DNA from: Paenibacillus sp. OK003 | Lineage (GTDB): Bacteria > Bacillota > Bacilli > Paenibacillales > Paenibacillaceae | Direction: 5' to 3' | Assembly (NCBI RefSeq): GCF_900109515.1 | Contig: NZ_FOBD01000003.1 | Span: forward strand, 372,001-436,000 | DNA length: 64,000 bases | In this document: one piece after another, positions 51,404 through 59,788 of the stretch | Numbering within the stretch: position 1 is the first letter of the stretch | How the letters are laid out: each line of letters opens with the position of its first letter | Program-made: the position numbers and the translations under genes | The notes under the pieces: model-generated | Database searches by the model: none | Told to the model about the DNA's origin: nothing | What the model saw: the letters and a program-made list of their open reading frames with translations, nothing else

Positions 51404-53260
51404 TTGAAAAGCCATCATGCTATGAAATGGAATGCTCTACTACTCAGCGCAGCTGTTGCGATCACAGCCGTGCCCTGGCAGGTCCATGCTGAACCCGTAT
51501 CTGCCCAGCAGCAGACGGCACCCGCCGCATTTACCATTTTACCTATCGACCGCGCTCAGATTCTCGCAGGCCAAAAGCTGGATTTCCGGGTTGAGCTGAA
51601 CGGTGCCAAGCTGAAATCGCAAGATATTAAAATCCAGATTAATGGTTTGTCACCGGACAAATACTTTGGCAAGTCCGGAACGTGGACAACCAGCACCGAC
51701 CTGAGCACAGAATACACCATCCGGGATGTTGCCTTCAAAGAGAGTGATTCTATTGTGGTAACCGCCGAGACGATTGCTACAGGCAAGCGTACATATTCAC
51801 GGGTCGTATACCAAGTGTTCGATCCTTCCAAAGACACAGCCACACTAACAAATGGTGAGCAAGCCCAAAATGTCGTTCTGATGATCGGCGATGGCATGAG
51901 TGCCAATATTCGTACCGCCGCACGTGTTGTATCCAAGGGTATTAACGAAGGCAAATTCAAGGGCTGGCTGGAGATGGAACAAATGGATGCCATGGGCATG
52001 GTCACCACGTCTGGCATGGATTCCATCGTCACTGATTCCGCCAATAGTGCCTCCGCCTACGCAACCGGTCACAAAACAGCTGTTAATGCCGAGGGTGTCT
52101 ACCCCGACAATACACCAGACCCTTTTGACGATCCGAAGGTGGAAAACATCGTTGAGCTGGTGAAACGGACACGTGGCATGGCTACCGGCCTTGTAACGAC
52201 TGCGGATGTGACAGATGCGACACCTGCTGCGATGGCTGTACATACACGTAAGCGCGGGGAACAAGAAGCGATCGCCGGCATGTATCTGAGTGAAGCCAAT
52301 CGACCGGATGTAATTCTGGGCGGTGGACTGGAGTGGTTCCTTCCAGCAGCTGACGGCGGAAAACGCAAAGATGGACGCAATATTGTGGAGGAGTTCAAAA
52401 AAGAAGGATATACGTATGTTACAGATGCAACGAATCTGGACAAGTCTGCCTCTACCAAATCATTGCTTGGATTATTCCGCAAAGGCAACATGAACGTATA
52501 TTATGACCGGGAGTATACTCAACCTAACAATGCAGAAATTGTGGGCAAGGATACGGATCAGCCAACGTTGATGGAAATGACCGACACAGCTCTTCAGGTA
52601 CTGGAACAGAACAAAAACGGATTTTTCCTGATGGTCGAAGGTGCATCGATTGATAAACAGGCTCACACGATGGATTTTGAACGTTCCGTATGGGATGCAA
52701 TTGAATTCGATCAAACGGTTGGTCGGGTTAAGGAATATGCGAAGAAACACCCGGATACGCTCGTGATCGTCACATCCGACCATGGTCATTCCCTTACCCT
52801 CAACGGAACGTATAACACTGAAGCCGCCAAAGGTAAATCGGGCGACGAACTCCGTGAATTGATCGGCACATATGCTGATTCCAAGTTCCCGACGTATGTG
52901 GATGCAAACGGAGATGGCTTCCCGGACAATCCGGATTCCGAGTGGAAGATTGCTGTTGGCTGGGGCAATATGCCGGATAACAATGAGGACTATCTTGCTA
53001 ATCCGGTACCAATCAGCCCTACCATTCAGGACCCTAACGTGAAAGACAAAGCATGGTATATCGCTAACCCGGACAAAGATCCGGACGGTGTTCACTACAC
53101 GGGTAACCTGCCTCATGATGAAGGCCAGGAAGTCCACACATTCGACGATGTGCCAATCAATGCCTCGGGACCCGGGTCCCGCCTGTTCTCCGGTTATCTC
53201 GATAATACGGATGTGTTCCGTAAGATGGTAACTGCATTGAAGCTGGATGCGTCCAAGTAG
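51404..53260 (+). CDS. Secreted alkaline phosphatase with N-terminal extra domain
   Basis: A 618-residue phosphomonoesterase. The signal peptide ends near VHAEP (residue 30). An N-terminal beta-rich domain of about 110 residues (about 40-145) precedes the alkaline phosphatase domain. That starts NVVLMIGDGMS with the metal-binding Asp and has the catalytic Ser in VTDSANSASAYATGHK (Ser212). VTSDHGHSLT near residue 462 and the final DEGQEVHTFDDVPI give the remaining metal-binding His residues. The start is TTG 51404, 7 nt after GGAGGT. Bacillus PhoA/PhoB are about 460 residues, so the extra domain and a long insertion near residues 490-570 set this apart. PhoP-like repeats upstream suggest phosphate-starvation control. 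Confidence 0.92.
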   Translation: MKSHHAMKWNALLLSAAVAITAVPWQVHAEPVSAQQQTAPAAFTILPIDRAQILAGQKLDFRVELNGAKLKSQDIKIQINGLSPDKYFGKSGTWTTSTDLSTEYTIRDVAFKESDSIVVTAETIATGKRTYSRVVYQVFDPSKDTATLTNGEQAQNVVLMIGDGMSANIRTAARVVSKGINEGKFKGWLEMEQMDAMGMVTTSGMDSIVTDSANSASAYATGHKTAVNAEGVYPDNTPDPFDDPKVENIVELVKRTRGMATGLVTTADVTDATPAAMAVHTRKRGEQEAIAGMYLSEANRPDVILGGGLEWFLPAADGGKRKDGRNIVEEFKKEGYTYVTDATNLDKSASTKSLLGLFRKGNMNVYYDREYTQPNNAEIVGKDTDQPTLMEMTDTALQVLEQNKNGFFLMVEGASIDKQAHTMDFERSVWDAIEFDQTVGRVKEYAKKHPDTLVIVTSDHGHSLTLNGTYNTEAAKGKSGDELRELIGTYADSKFPTYVDANGDGFPDNPDSEWKIAVGWGNMPDNNEDYLANPVPISPTIQDPNVKDKAWYIANPDKDPDGVHYTGNLPHDEGQEVHTFDDVPINASGPGSRLFSGYLDNTDVFRKMVTALKLDASK

Positions 53261-53278
53261 AATAACGGTTGAACTAAC

Positions 53279-53324
53279 AAAAGAGTATCCTAGCTCATGC
53301 TCAGGCATGGCGGGATACTCTTTT
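53279..53324 (+). terminator. Terminator of the alkaline phosphatase gene
   Basis: AAAAGAGTATCC and GGATACTCTTTT form 12-bp arms with an inner GCATG/CATGC-type loop. It works on the plus strand and could serve the opposite strand too. Confidence 0.85.
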
Positions 53325-53394
53325 GTCATAATTTTATCGATGATGAGGATTAGCTAGCATGTTTACTTAACGCTTCGCTTTACTGCTTCAACTG

Positions 53395-53444
53395 CTTCTA
53401 CTTCTACTACTTCTACTACTTCTACTACTTCTACTACTTCTACT
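53395..53444. repeat. 9-bp tandem repeat (CTTCTACTA)
   Basis: Four exact copies of CTTCTACTA and a partial fifth fill 53401-53444, after a diverged CTGCTTCTA unit. On the minus strand it falls inside a 28-codon frame encoding an Arg-Ser-Ser repeat peptide (MRWHQKQNKISRSSRSS and so on), for which I see no clear ribosome binding site. It lies just after the stop of the sigma-fusion gene. Confidence 0.85.
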
Positions 53445-53477
53445 GATTTTATTCTGTTTCTGATGCCATCTCATTCT

Positions 53478-55049
53478 CTATAGGATCACTACGTTCCCAT
53501 TAACGTTGTCCCAGCGCCACGGCGTGTCTTCCCCTTTGCCGATCTGAAGACCGCCAATCCATGATGTATCATGTCTTAGTCGTGCCCAATCTGCTTCTCC
53601 GCTCAGCACCTGAATACCGAGTTCGGTCAAAGAGAAGACACCGTGGCGGAATTCATCATGATGCTGCTGGAAGTTAGGAAAAGCTTGTACACCACTTATT
53701 TGAAGTAAAGCATGAGGTTCCTCCGTCATTCTCTTCAGATGAGCCCAGTACTCCAGATCACCCATTCCCAAGATATGCAATTGATCTCCAACATGCTTAA
53801 ACAATGGATAAGGGCTATCCACGCCCTCTCTTACGGCCTCCAGTGTGGATTGCTCAATTATGCCCAGTCCGTTCGATACAGAAGGCAGACGGGACAGGTG
53901 GGCCTTGAATGCAGCCTGTGCAAAAGGCAGCACCGATGTATTTTTCAGCAAGTAGTCCTTGTGATCCTGAATGTCAGATGATGCATACGCTCCCCAAAAC
54001 TCGCTGCCAGCCTGGATTTCCTCTGCCCCCATCACATGCCAGGTACCTGATAAACGTCCGATCTGTGAGGGTGTAAGTTGCCCAAGTCCCCGAAAATGTT
54101 CAATATCTGGATAGGCATCGATGCATAACAGATTCAGCTTTGTATTCTTCAGGTCCTGTTCCTTGAAATAGTGCAGCAAATACGATAACATCGCCTGATC
54201 ATAGAGGTCATACTCAAACCACAGGACGATCTCTTCGTGCTGATGGAATGACTTAAGTGTCTGCTCAAGTTCCTTAATTTTCAAATATTCAGTCTGTGGG
54301 ATACCCAAGTGCTGCTCCAAATATTGTGCACGTCCACTTCGATCTTTCTCATTCCTCATATTTCTTGTTATCGGTCCAAATGTATAGAGTTCTCGCCAGA
54401 CCAGAATTTCACCTTGAATCCCGCTTTGTCTTAATCGATCAGCCGCATGGTCACCATTCATAATGTGAAGCATCCCTTTTCCTCCTTCGTATAGATCACT
54501 AAATACTGAAATCACATCCGCCACAGGCAATGAACGTCTGAGCCTGGATCTGGCATCATACAACCGTTTCTTTAGAGCCGGAATATTAACCCCGAGGAAT
54601 TCCGACATTTCCTTGAGCGAGTAGCCCTGAAAATAAAACAGTTCAACAGCAAGCTGCATGGAAGTTGGCAAAATGGAAATCGAATCTCGCAGGAGGCGAT
54701 GCACCTCTCCTTTCAAAGCTTGTTCTTCAGGATTATGAGCCTGATCCTCTTCCTGAATTACATCCTGAATCTCCAGGACCGGAACGGTGCCATGCTGCTT
54801 AAGCCTCATTAGACGGTAACACTGTCTCTCCACGATAACTTTGAACCACCCGGGAAAAGCATCAGGGTTGTCCAGTTTGGACAAATTCGCAAAGGCCTCT
54901 GTGAACGCCTCTTGAACTACATCTTCGGCCAGAAACGTATCCCCTAATTTTTGATAGGCGACAGCCAGTGCCATCCCGCGAAACTGCGTCACCAGCTGTT
55001 CATATGCCTCGGCTTCGCCCTTAATTGCTCCATCGATCCAATTCTTCAA
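53478..55049 (-). CDS. ECF sigma factor fused to a DUF1835-type domain
   Basis: A 523-residue protein in two parts. Residues 1-175 are an ECF sigma factor: region 2 with DTFLAEDVVQEAFTEAFANL and PGWFKVIVERQCYRLMRLK, and region 4 with SILPTSMQLAVELFYFQGYS and the HTH LKEMSEFLGVNIPALKKRLY. A short linker follows. From residue 193, MLHIMNGDHAADRLRQSGIQ and ILVWRELYTFGPI match the start of the DUF1835 family. The end (from about 385, AFKAHLSRLPSVSNGLGIIE) resembles the DUF3658 partner domain. No frameshift separates the two. No anti-sigma gene is adjacent. The C-terminal part may control the sigma part, as C-terminal extensions do in ECF41 and ECF42, but that is inference. Confidence 0.85.
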   Translation of the reverse strand: MKNWIDGAIKGEAEAYEQLVTQFRGMALAVAYQKLGDTFLAEDVVQEAFTEAFANLSKLDNPDAFPGWFKVIVERQCYRLMRLKQHGTVPVLEIQDVIQEEDQAHNPEEQALKGEVHRLLRDSISILPTSMQLAVELFYFQGYSLKEMSEFLGVNIPALKKRLYDARSRLRRSLPVADVISVFSDLYEGGKGMLHIMNGDHAADRLRQSGIQGEILVWRELYTFGPITRNMRNEKDRSGRAQYLEQHLGIPQTEYLKIKELEQTLKSFHQHEEIVLWFEYDLYDQAMLSYLLHYFKEQDLKNTKLNLLCIDAYPDIEHFRGLGQLTPSQIGRLSGTWHVMGAEEIQAGSEFWGAYASSDIQDHKDYLLKNTSVLPFAQAAFKAHLSRLPSVSNGLGIIEQSTLEAVREGVDSPYPLFKHVGDQLHILGMGDLEYWAHLKRMTEEPHALLQISGVQAFPNFQQHHDEFRHGVFSLTELGIQVLSGEADWARLRHDTSWIGGLQIGKGEDTPWRWDNVNGNVVIL

Positions 55050-55181
55050 TATGTTTTGCTCCTTCCTGTGCGCTTGCTGCTTGATGTATTTATCTTTAAG
55101 TGCCCTGATTGGAGGAAAAGGTTACTTCTGCTTATGTTTTATTTTCTATTCGATTATGCTCTATATCATCATATAGGAAAA

Positions 55182-55221
55182 GCTGCCCCGTTTGCGGAAT
55201 AACATCCACATTCGAGACAGC
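55182..55221 (-). terminator. Terminator of the cwlJ-gerQ operon
   Basis: On the minus strand GCTGTCTCG pairs with CGGGGCAGC (two G-U pairs), followed by TTTTCC. It lies 44 bp after the gerQ stop. Confidence 0.65.
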
Positions 55222-55264
55222 CTCTGTATGGCCGTATTATATTATGTTCTTTTTCCCCTACAGA

Positions 55265-55759
55265 TTAACGTCTGCTCGGTTGTTGCGGATAGTTTCCGAT
55301 CACACCTGGATATTGATACAACAACGGCTCATCGAATGTAGCGTAGTCGAAATTGACCATCAGAAGCATGATCCGTTTTCCGCTGTTCGGGTCACTGATG
55401 ATGATATGGTCACGACCCGCGGCTTCCAGAATGCCTTGGAAAATGCGTGCATTCCACTCTTTGTTGCCTTCGTATGTCATGTAGAATGTTCCACATTTGC
55501 CCAGGTTAAGCCGTAAAATATTTTCGATGTAGGATTGTTCAAACTGTGGCGCAGTTGTGGTTACAACTCCACCCGTAGGTGTCATTGGAGCACCGCTTGA
55601 TACGAGCGGAGGCACGCCTGTGGAGCTAGGTGAAACCATGCCTGGTGTTGGGGACATCATCGGCATCCCGTTACCGATTTTATATGATGTTCCTTGGACT
55701 TGCGAATTGGCCTGTTGGCCCATAACCTGTGTTGGTTGATAAGGCTGGTTAATCATCAT
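55265..55759 (-). CDS. gerQ: Spore coat protein GerQ
   Basis: A 164-residue spore coat protein. The N-terminal half is Gln-, Gly- and Pro-rich low complexity. The conserved C-terminal half reads SYIENILRLNLGKCGTFYMT, then WNARIFQGILEAAGRDHIII and ending near YPGVIGNYPQQ, which is diagnostic of GerQ. In Bacillus it is crosslinked by transglutaminase and is needed for CwlJ to sit in the coat and start cortex breakdown. The start is ATG 55759 or the next codon, both after GGGAGG. It follows cwlJ by 15 bp in the same operon, as in B. subtilis. Confidence 0.93.
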   Translation of the reverse strand: MMINQPYQPTQVMGQQANSQVQGTSYKIGNGMPMMSPTPGMVSPSSTGVPPLVSSGAPMTPTGGVVTTTAPQFEQSYIENILRLNLGKCGTFYMTYEGNKEWNARIFQGILEAAGRDHIIISDPNSGKRIMLLMVNFDYATFDEPLLYQYPGVIGNYPQQPSRR

Positions 55760-55774
55760 GATTCCTCCCAAAAT

Positions 55775-56197
55775 TTAATATACGGTTGGACAGTCTTCGC
55801 CTGTCGGACTGAAGAAACAATGCGCCTTGAAGCGGCCTGTATTTTGCTGGTTATACCAGGTTGGCGGACATTCTCCCACCGGACGGAAGAACCACAGGGA
55901 GTTGCTGGCCGGCCAGAAGCGTTCACCATTAATGACACGCTGTGCCAAGCGTATTTCCGATTGTCTTGCCCGTTGGTAGAAATATCCTTTTTGCGTAGAC
56001 TCGAAGCCACCCGGGTTCTGAAACACCATTCGATTAATGTCCCGAATATCACCGAAATCCAAGCAATCGCCGAGCACCCGGTTTACCCCTACATTGCCTA
56101 CAAGCAGCATGCCTTGATCGCCGTCACCTTCAGCCTCCGCTCTCATCAGTCTAGCGAGCAGCTTGACGTCTTCCGAGTTGGCTTTAATAACAGCCAT
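55775..56197 (-). CDS. cwlJ: Spore cortex-lytic cell wall hydrolase CwlJ
   Basis: A 140-residue hydrolase of the Hydrolase_2 (SleB/CwlJ) family, made in the mother cell and active during germination. The catalytic-type block LLARLMRAEAEGDGDQGMLL at about residues 13-32 carries the conserved Glu, and VGNVGVNRV follows. The end ASNSLWFFRPVGECPPTWY and TGRFKAHCFF is typical. Start ATG 56197 (MAVIKANSEDV) has GGGAGGAAAC upstream; length equals B. subtilis CwlJ (142). GerQ is encoded directly downstream and is its partner. Confidence 0.94.
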   Translation of the reverse strand: MAVIKANSEDVKLLARLMRAEAEGDGDQGMLLVGNVGVNRVLGDCLDFGDIRDINRMVFQNPGGFESTQKGYFYQRARQSEIRLAQRVINGERFWPASNSLWFFRPVGECPPTWYNQQNTGRFKAHCFFSPTGEDCPTVY

Positions 56198-56295
56198 ATC
56201 CTGTTTCCTCCCTTGTTGAACCTCTTCATCACCGTATATCGTATTGTGCAGATGCCCATTCGGTGACACGATTTAATTTTTTACCATAAAAAAAA

Positions 56296-56327
56296 GCCCG
56301 GAACCTCACCCTATGTGAAGTCCCGAG
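56296..56327 (-). terminator. Terminator after the duplicated barrel protein gene
   Basis: On the minus strand CGGGACTTCAC pairs with GTGAGGTTCCGGG around ATAGG, followed by CTTTTTTTT. It is 30 bp after the stop. Confidence 0.85.
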
Positions 56328-56356
56328 ACATAACATTTCCTATATAACCTGCCTAT

Positions 56357-58102
56357 TCAGGGCTTGGCTTGAATCCAGTAATCGTAAGCATGTACGATAT
56401 TGCCTTTGTATGCTTTATACTCGCTTAACAGATCGGGAAGCAGTGCCAGCTGGCGTTCCATTTCCGCTGCTCCCTTATCATAAAATGAAATATGTCTACC
56501 TTCAAAATTCTCTTTCATCTCCACCGAGATCAACAGTGGTTTACCCAAACGATCCGCAATTTTCATTTCCTGACTGACGACGTCGGCAATTCCATTGGAG
56601 CCTTCAGCAATGTTACGGAATGCCATCAGAGAGATGTGATCCAGCGTTGTGATCATGTATTCACTGACAGACATGTCTCTTCCCGGTAACGGGAACGTAT
56701 CGAGCCAAACGGCCAGATCGGCACTCGTTTCCAGATCGCTGTCCTTTTTCGTCTCTTCATGGAAATAAGCAATGTTGGCAGCCCATTCGGTCAGGAGCGT
56801 ATCCCGATCATTTTCCCATTCAGGTAAGGTGTATGGCTCAATATCAAGATGGATTCCCTTAAAACGTTCATCCGGTTCGGATTCGGCGTTATAATTTTTC
56901 ACATAGTCGATCAAGCGTTGTATCCGTGGCCGATTTTCCTTTTTACCCCAGATTGGATGGCCGCCCATGGCATGAACCTCAATCCCTTGAGCCTGTGCAC
57001 GTTTCACAAAACTGCGATAGCTGGAGTACGGTTGATCCAAATCAAGCCGGACGTATAACCAATTGATGTTTTGCGCTTTGGCGAACTCCAGAATGTGATC
57101 TCCACCGTCATTCGTAACTTGAGAAGCCTGCCAGATATAGGTTCCCCTGATTTCCGGTTGATTGGATGGAGTCTCCGGTAGTGGTTCTTCCTCTGGTTCC
57201 AGCTGTCCCCAGTACACGATGTCATGCACAGCTGAACCTGCGTAGGAAGCATGATCTGTGAATGCAGACGCCACTTCCTTTATGACACTCTCCAATTGCG
57301 CTGCGCCTTTGCCGGCAAACGTCGTGAACTCTTCCCCAGGCATAGGCTTGGTATTTACCCCAACGGTAATAGAACCATTTCTGGCGTCCGCCCATATCAT
57401 TTCCTGTTCTACCAAACGTATAATTCCATTGTTTCCTTGCGCGCTGTCACGGTAAGCGAGCAGCGTAATATGATCAAATTGTCCGATAAACCAGTGTGAC
57501 AACGACTCGTTATCCGCATCGTCAGTTGTTCTACCACCCGTTACAGTATAAGAATCGAGCCAAAAAGGTAGGTCGACATTCACCTTAACCGCCCCAGCCT
57601 GCTTCACCTGTTCCAGCAAGAGCTTCATATTGACAACCCAGGATTGGACCAGCGGCTTGGCATCTTCTTTCCACTGTGGCAGTACATAAGGTTTGATATC
57701 CAAATGAAGGGCGTCAAATCGCTCTTCGCCCTTTGCAGCCAGGTTATACTTGCTCACCCAGGACGCGAGCTTGAGCATCGGACCTTCACGGCCACTCACT
57801 GCCCATGACGGATCTCCGCCCAGAGCTTCAACTGCAATTCCAGCCTTGCTGGCTTTGGATATAAACGTATGATAGACCTCCTCTGACAGATTCATATCCA
57901 CATTGACATACAGTCTGTTAATCTTATGTTTAGCTGCATTCTCCAGCAGCTCGTTTCCTCCATCACTGACAGACTTGGCCTGCCATACCCAGGCTGCTCG
58001 TATATCTGCGTCAGCATCAGCAGTAGATTCAAAGCCTGTCATTATAATCCCTCCAATCAGCAGTAATAGCCAAAACACTTTCCGGGATGAGTTCCCGAAC
58101 AT
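56357..58102 (-). CDS. Secreted protein with two tandem glycosidase-like domains
   Basis: A 581-residue protein with an N-terminal signal or anchor segment (FWLLLLIGGIIMTGF, about residues 10-24). It consists of two copies of a ~260-residue domain: about 35-300 (RAAWVWQAKSVSDGGNELLE) and 318-578 (RGTYIWQASQVTNDGGDHIL). Shared blocks are INRLYVNVDM/INWLYVRLDL, GIAVEALGGDPSW/GIEVHAMGGHPIW, ALHLDIKPYVLPQW/GIHLDIEPYTLPEW and FDHITLLAYRD/LDHISLMAFRN. This strand pattern suggests a TIM barrel; the HLDIEPY block resembles glycosidase acid motifs. The first copy has Lys137 where the second has Glu422. I do not know the family name. GGAGGGAG precedes the ATG. Confidence 0.8.
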   Translation of the reverse strand: MFGNSSRKVFWLLLLIGGIIMTGFESTADADADIRAAWVWQAKSVSDGGNELLENAAKHKINRLYVNVDMNLSEEVYHTFISKASKAGIAVEALGGDPSWAVSGREGPMLKLASWVSKYNLAAKGEERFDALHLDIKPYVLPQWKEDAKPLVQSWVVNMKLLLEQVKQAGAVKVNVDLPFWLDSYTVTGGRTTDDADNESLSHWFIGQFDHITLLAYRDSAQGNNGIIRLVEQEMIWADARNGSITVGVNTKPMPGEEFTTFAGKGAAQLESVIKEVASAFTDHASYAGSAVHDIVYWGQLEPEEEPLPETPSNQPEIRGTYIWQASQVTNDGGDHILEFAKAQNINWLYVRLDLDQPYSSYRSFVKRAQAQGIEVHAMGGHPIWGKKENRPRIQRLIDYVKNYNAESEPDERFKGIHLDIEPYTLPEWENDRDTLLTEWAANIAYFHEETKKDSDLETSADLAVWLDTFPLPGRDMSVSEYMITTLDHISLMAFRNIAEGSNGIADVVSQEMKIADRLGKPLLISVEMKENFEGRHISFYDKGAAEMERQLALLPDLLSEYKAYKGNIVHAYDYWIQAKP

Positions 58103-58167
58103 ATTCTCCCTCCATTCCTGTACTGTGGTAAAATCACATTTATTATAGCAACCGAGTTACCAAAAAC

Positions 58168-58200
58168 AAATAAGCCCAAGTGCTTAACTTGGGCTTATTT
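58168..58200. terminator. Bidirectional terminator downstream of the SDR gene
   Basis: AAATAAGCCCAAG and CTTGGGCTTATTT form perfect 13-bp arms around a 7-nt loop. It lies 47 bp after the SDR stop. Confidence 0.9.
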
Positions 58201-58246
58201 CTGCTATGTTTTCAAAAGTTTACAAACATCCGGAGAAATCCCGGTA

Positions 58247-58996
58247 CTAGTCCTCATATATCATTTTTCGGGTCATGCCCCCGTCAATAATCAGGTTGGT
58301 CCCTGTGACAAAGGTATTGCTCGGATCGGACAAATATAAACAAGCGCGGGAGATATCCGAAGGAACGCCCACACGTCCTGCCGGGTGTTGTTCATGGTCC
58401 TCTGGCTTCAATTTCTCCACATTTCCTGTCTCAATCCATCCCGGACTGATACAATTGACCCGAATTCGGTCCTTACCCAAGGAGACGGCCATCGCATGTG
58501 TTAACGCTACGATCGCACCCTTGGATGCAGCATAGGCCTCTGTTTCCGGTTCTGACATCAACGCACGTGTTGAGGCCATGTTTACAATCGCTCCACCATT
58601 TTCGTTGTGTTTCATATGTTTGGCCGCTTCCCGGCTTGCGAGAAAGCAACTTCGCACATTGGTATTGAGTATATCGTCCCACTCTTCCAGCGTTAGCTCA
58701 TAGGGAGACTTCCATCTGGAGACACCTGCATTGTTTACGAGCACATCAATCTGTTTGAATTCATCCATTGTCGTTTGAATGAGGTTTGTTATATCCTTCT
58801 CTTGACGTACATCACACTGGACAAAAATCGCTTCTCCGCCTTCATTGCGAATCGAAGCTGCCGCAGCAGCCCCTTCCGCTTCCTGATAGTCAGCAAGTAC
58901 GACTTTAGCCCCTGCAACCGCATAGGCCTCAGCTACACTTCGACCGATTCCTTGGGCTGCTCCCGTCACAACCACGACTTGATCTGTAAATGACAT
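58247..58996 (-). CDS. Short-chain dehydrogenase/reductase
   Basis: A 249-residue classical SDR. The NAD(P) loop is VTGAAQGIGRSVAEAYA (residues 10-26); CDVR near 63, NNAGVSRW near 90, the catalytic Ser in VNMASTRAL near 142, and YAASKGA near 155 complete the active site. The C-terminal block NCISPGWIETG and ending GTNLIIDGGMTRKM are typical of 3-oxoacyl-ACP-reductase-like and sugar dehydrogenase-like members. AGGAGG precedes a run of three ATG; the third (58996) has the best spacing. It is alone between terminators. Substrate unknown. Confidence 0.9.
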   Translation of the reverse strand: MSFTDQVVVVTGAAQGIGRSVAEAYAVAGAKVVLADYQEAEGAAAAASIRNEGGEAIFVQCDVRQEKDITNLIQTTMDEFKQIDVLVNNAGVSRWKSPYELTLEEWDDILNTNVRSCFLASREAAKHMKHNENGGAIVNMASTRALMSEPETEAYAASKGAIVALTHAMAVSLGKDRIRVNCISPGWIETGNVEKLKPEDHEQHPAGRVGVPSDISRACLYLSDPSNTFVTGTNLIIDGGMTRKMIYED

Positions 58997-59147
58997 CATC
59001 ATGTCCTCCTCTATTGAGATGATCCTTTCATCATATAAGTCTACATACAGCTCACCCAACATGGACCATAAATTGAATAAAGTCTCTTCTTATATAAAAA
59101 CACGTTAACCCCATTAAGAAACGCTTGTCCGTAAAAGAATTTAAAAA

Positions 59148-59173
59148 AAGCTTACGCCACTACGGCGCAAGCC
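59148..59173 (-). terminator. Terminator of the DUF2500 gene
   Basis: On the minus strand GGCTTGCGCC pairs with GGCGTAAGC around GTAGT, followed by TTTTTTT. It is 8 bp after the stop. Confidence 0.85.
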
Positions 59174-59180
59174 AGCCGGT

Positions 59181-59573
59181 TTATCCGCGTACACGCTCTG
59201 AATACAAACGATTGTAGCGTTCAAAGCCTACGTAACGCGTTCCCTTGAAAGAGAGTCGACCTTCATCTCCCTCGGCGCACAAACCGTACTCATCACCATT
59301 CACTTTGAATTCGAGCCGATCCCCGCTTTCCACTTCAAAAGTGATGTAATAAAGCGTACGGGCTGTACTTCCTGGTTCGGAGTGCGACTGACTCATCTGC
59401 ATTCTCCTGCTGGTAATACGTGAAGGTACGGTAAGCAGGGGCTCCGAGTTATTGCGTCCCCATCTCCATACTTCTTTCCCTACCGACAGAAGAACAATAC
59501 CTATAATCAGGACAAATACTACCGGAAAGACGGTTCCAAAAAAATCAAACATCCAGGATGATTCAATGCCCAT
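59181..59573 (-). CDS. DUF2500 family membrane protein
   Basis: A 130-residue protein. One membrane segment at about residues 14-34 (FPVVFVLIIGIVLLSVGKEV) is followed by a beta-rich domain with LLTVPSRITSRRMQMSQSHS and TLYYITFEVESGDRLEFKV, then GDEGRLSFKGTRYVGF near the end. This pattern fits the DUF2500 family, whose function is unknown. AGGGGAGAG lies before the ATG. It appears monocistronic. Confidence 0.8.
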   Translation of the reverse strand: MGIESSWMFDFFGTVFPVVFVLIIGIVLLSVGKEVWRWGRNNSEPLLTVPSRITSRRMQMSQSHSEPGSTARTLYYITFEVESGDRLEFKVNGDEYGLCAEGDEGRLSFKGTRYVGFERYNRLYSERVRG

Positions 59574-59788
59574 GTCTCTCCCCTCCGTTCATCAAACCTA
59601 GGACAGCCGGAGTCTTGACCCGTCTTCTGTAATATATATGCACGTTAACAGGGAACTTGTTATTCGGATTCAAATCCAATATGTATTAACATATCAAAAC
59701 TCCTCTTCCTATTGAAATCCTCGGCACCAACTAGGATAGCGCTTTGATGAATGAGCGTTATCCCAGTTTGAGGTACCCTATCCCCTCT

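Noticed and set aside
52472..53329. Minus-strand 285-codon frame
   Set aside because: Antisense to the alkaline phosphatase gene and extends through its terminator; no coding features.
53395..53444. CRISPR-like array
   Set aside because: The unit is 9 bp with no spacers, so it is a simple minisatellite.
59728..59770. Terminator after the collagen-like gene
   Set aside because: GGATAACGCT and AGCGCTATCC can pair, but no T-run follows on the minus strand, so I did not list it as a terminator.
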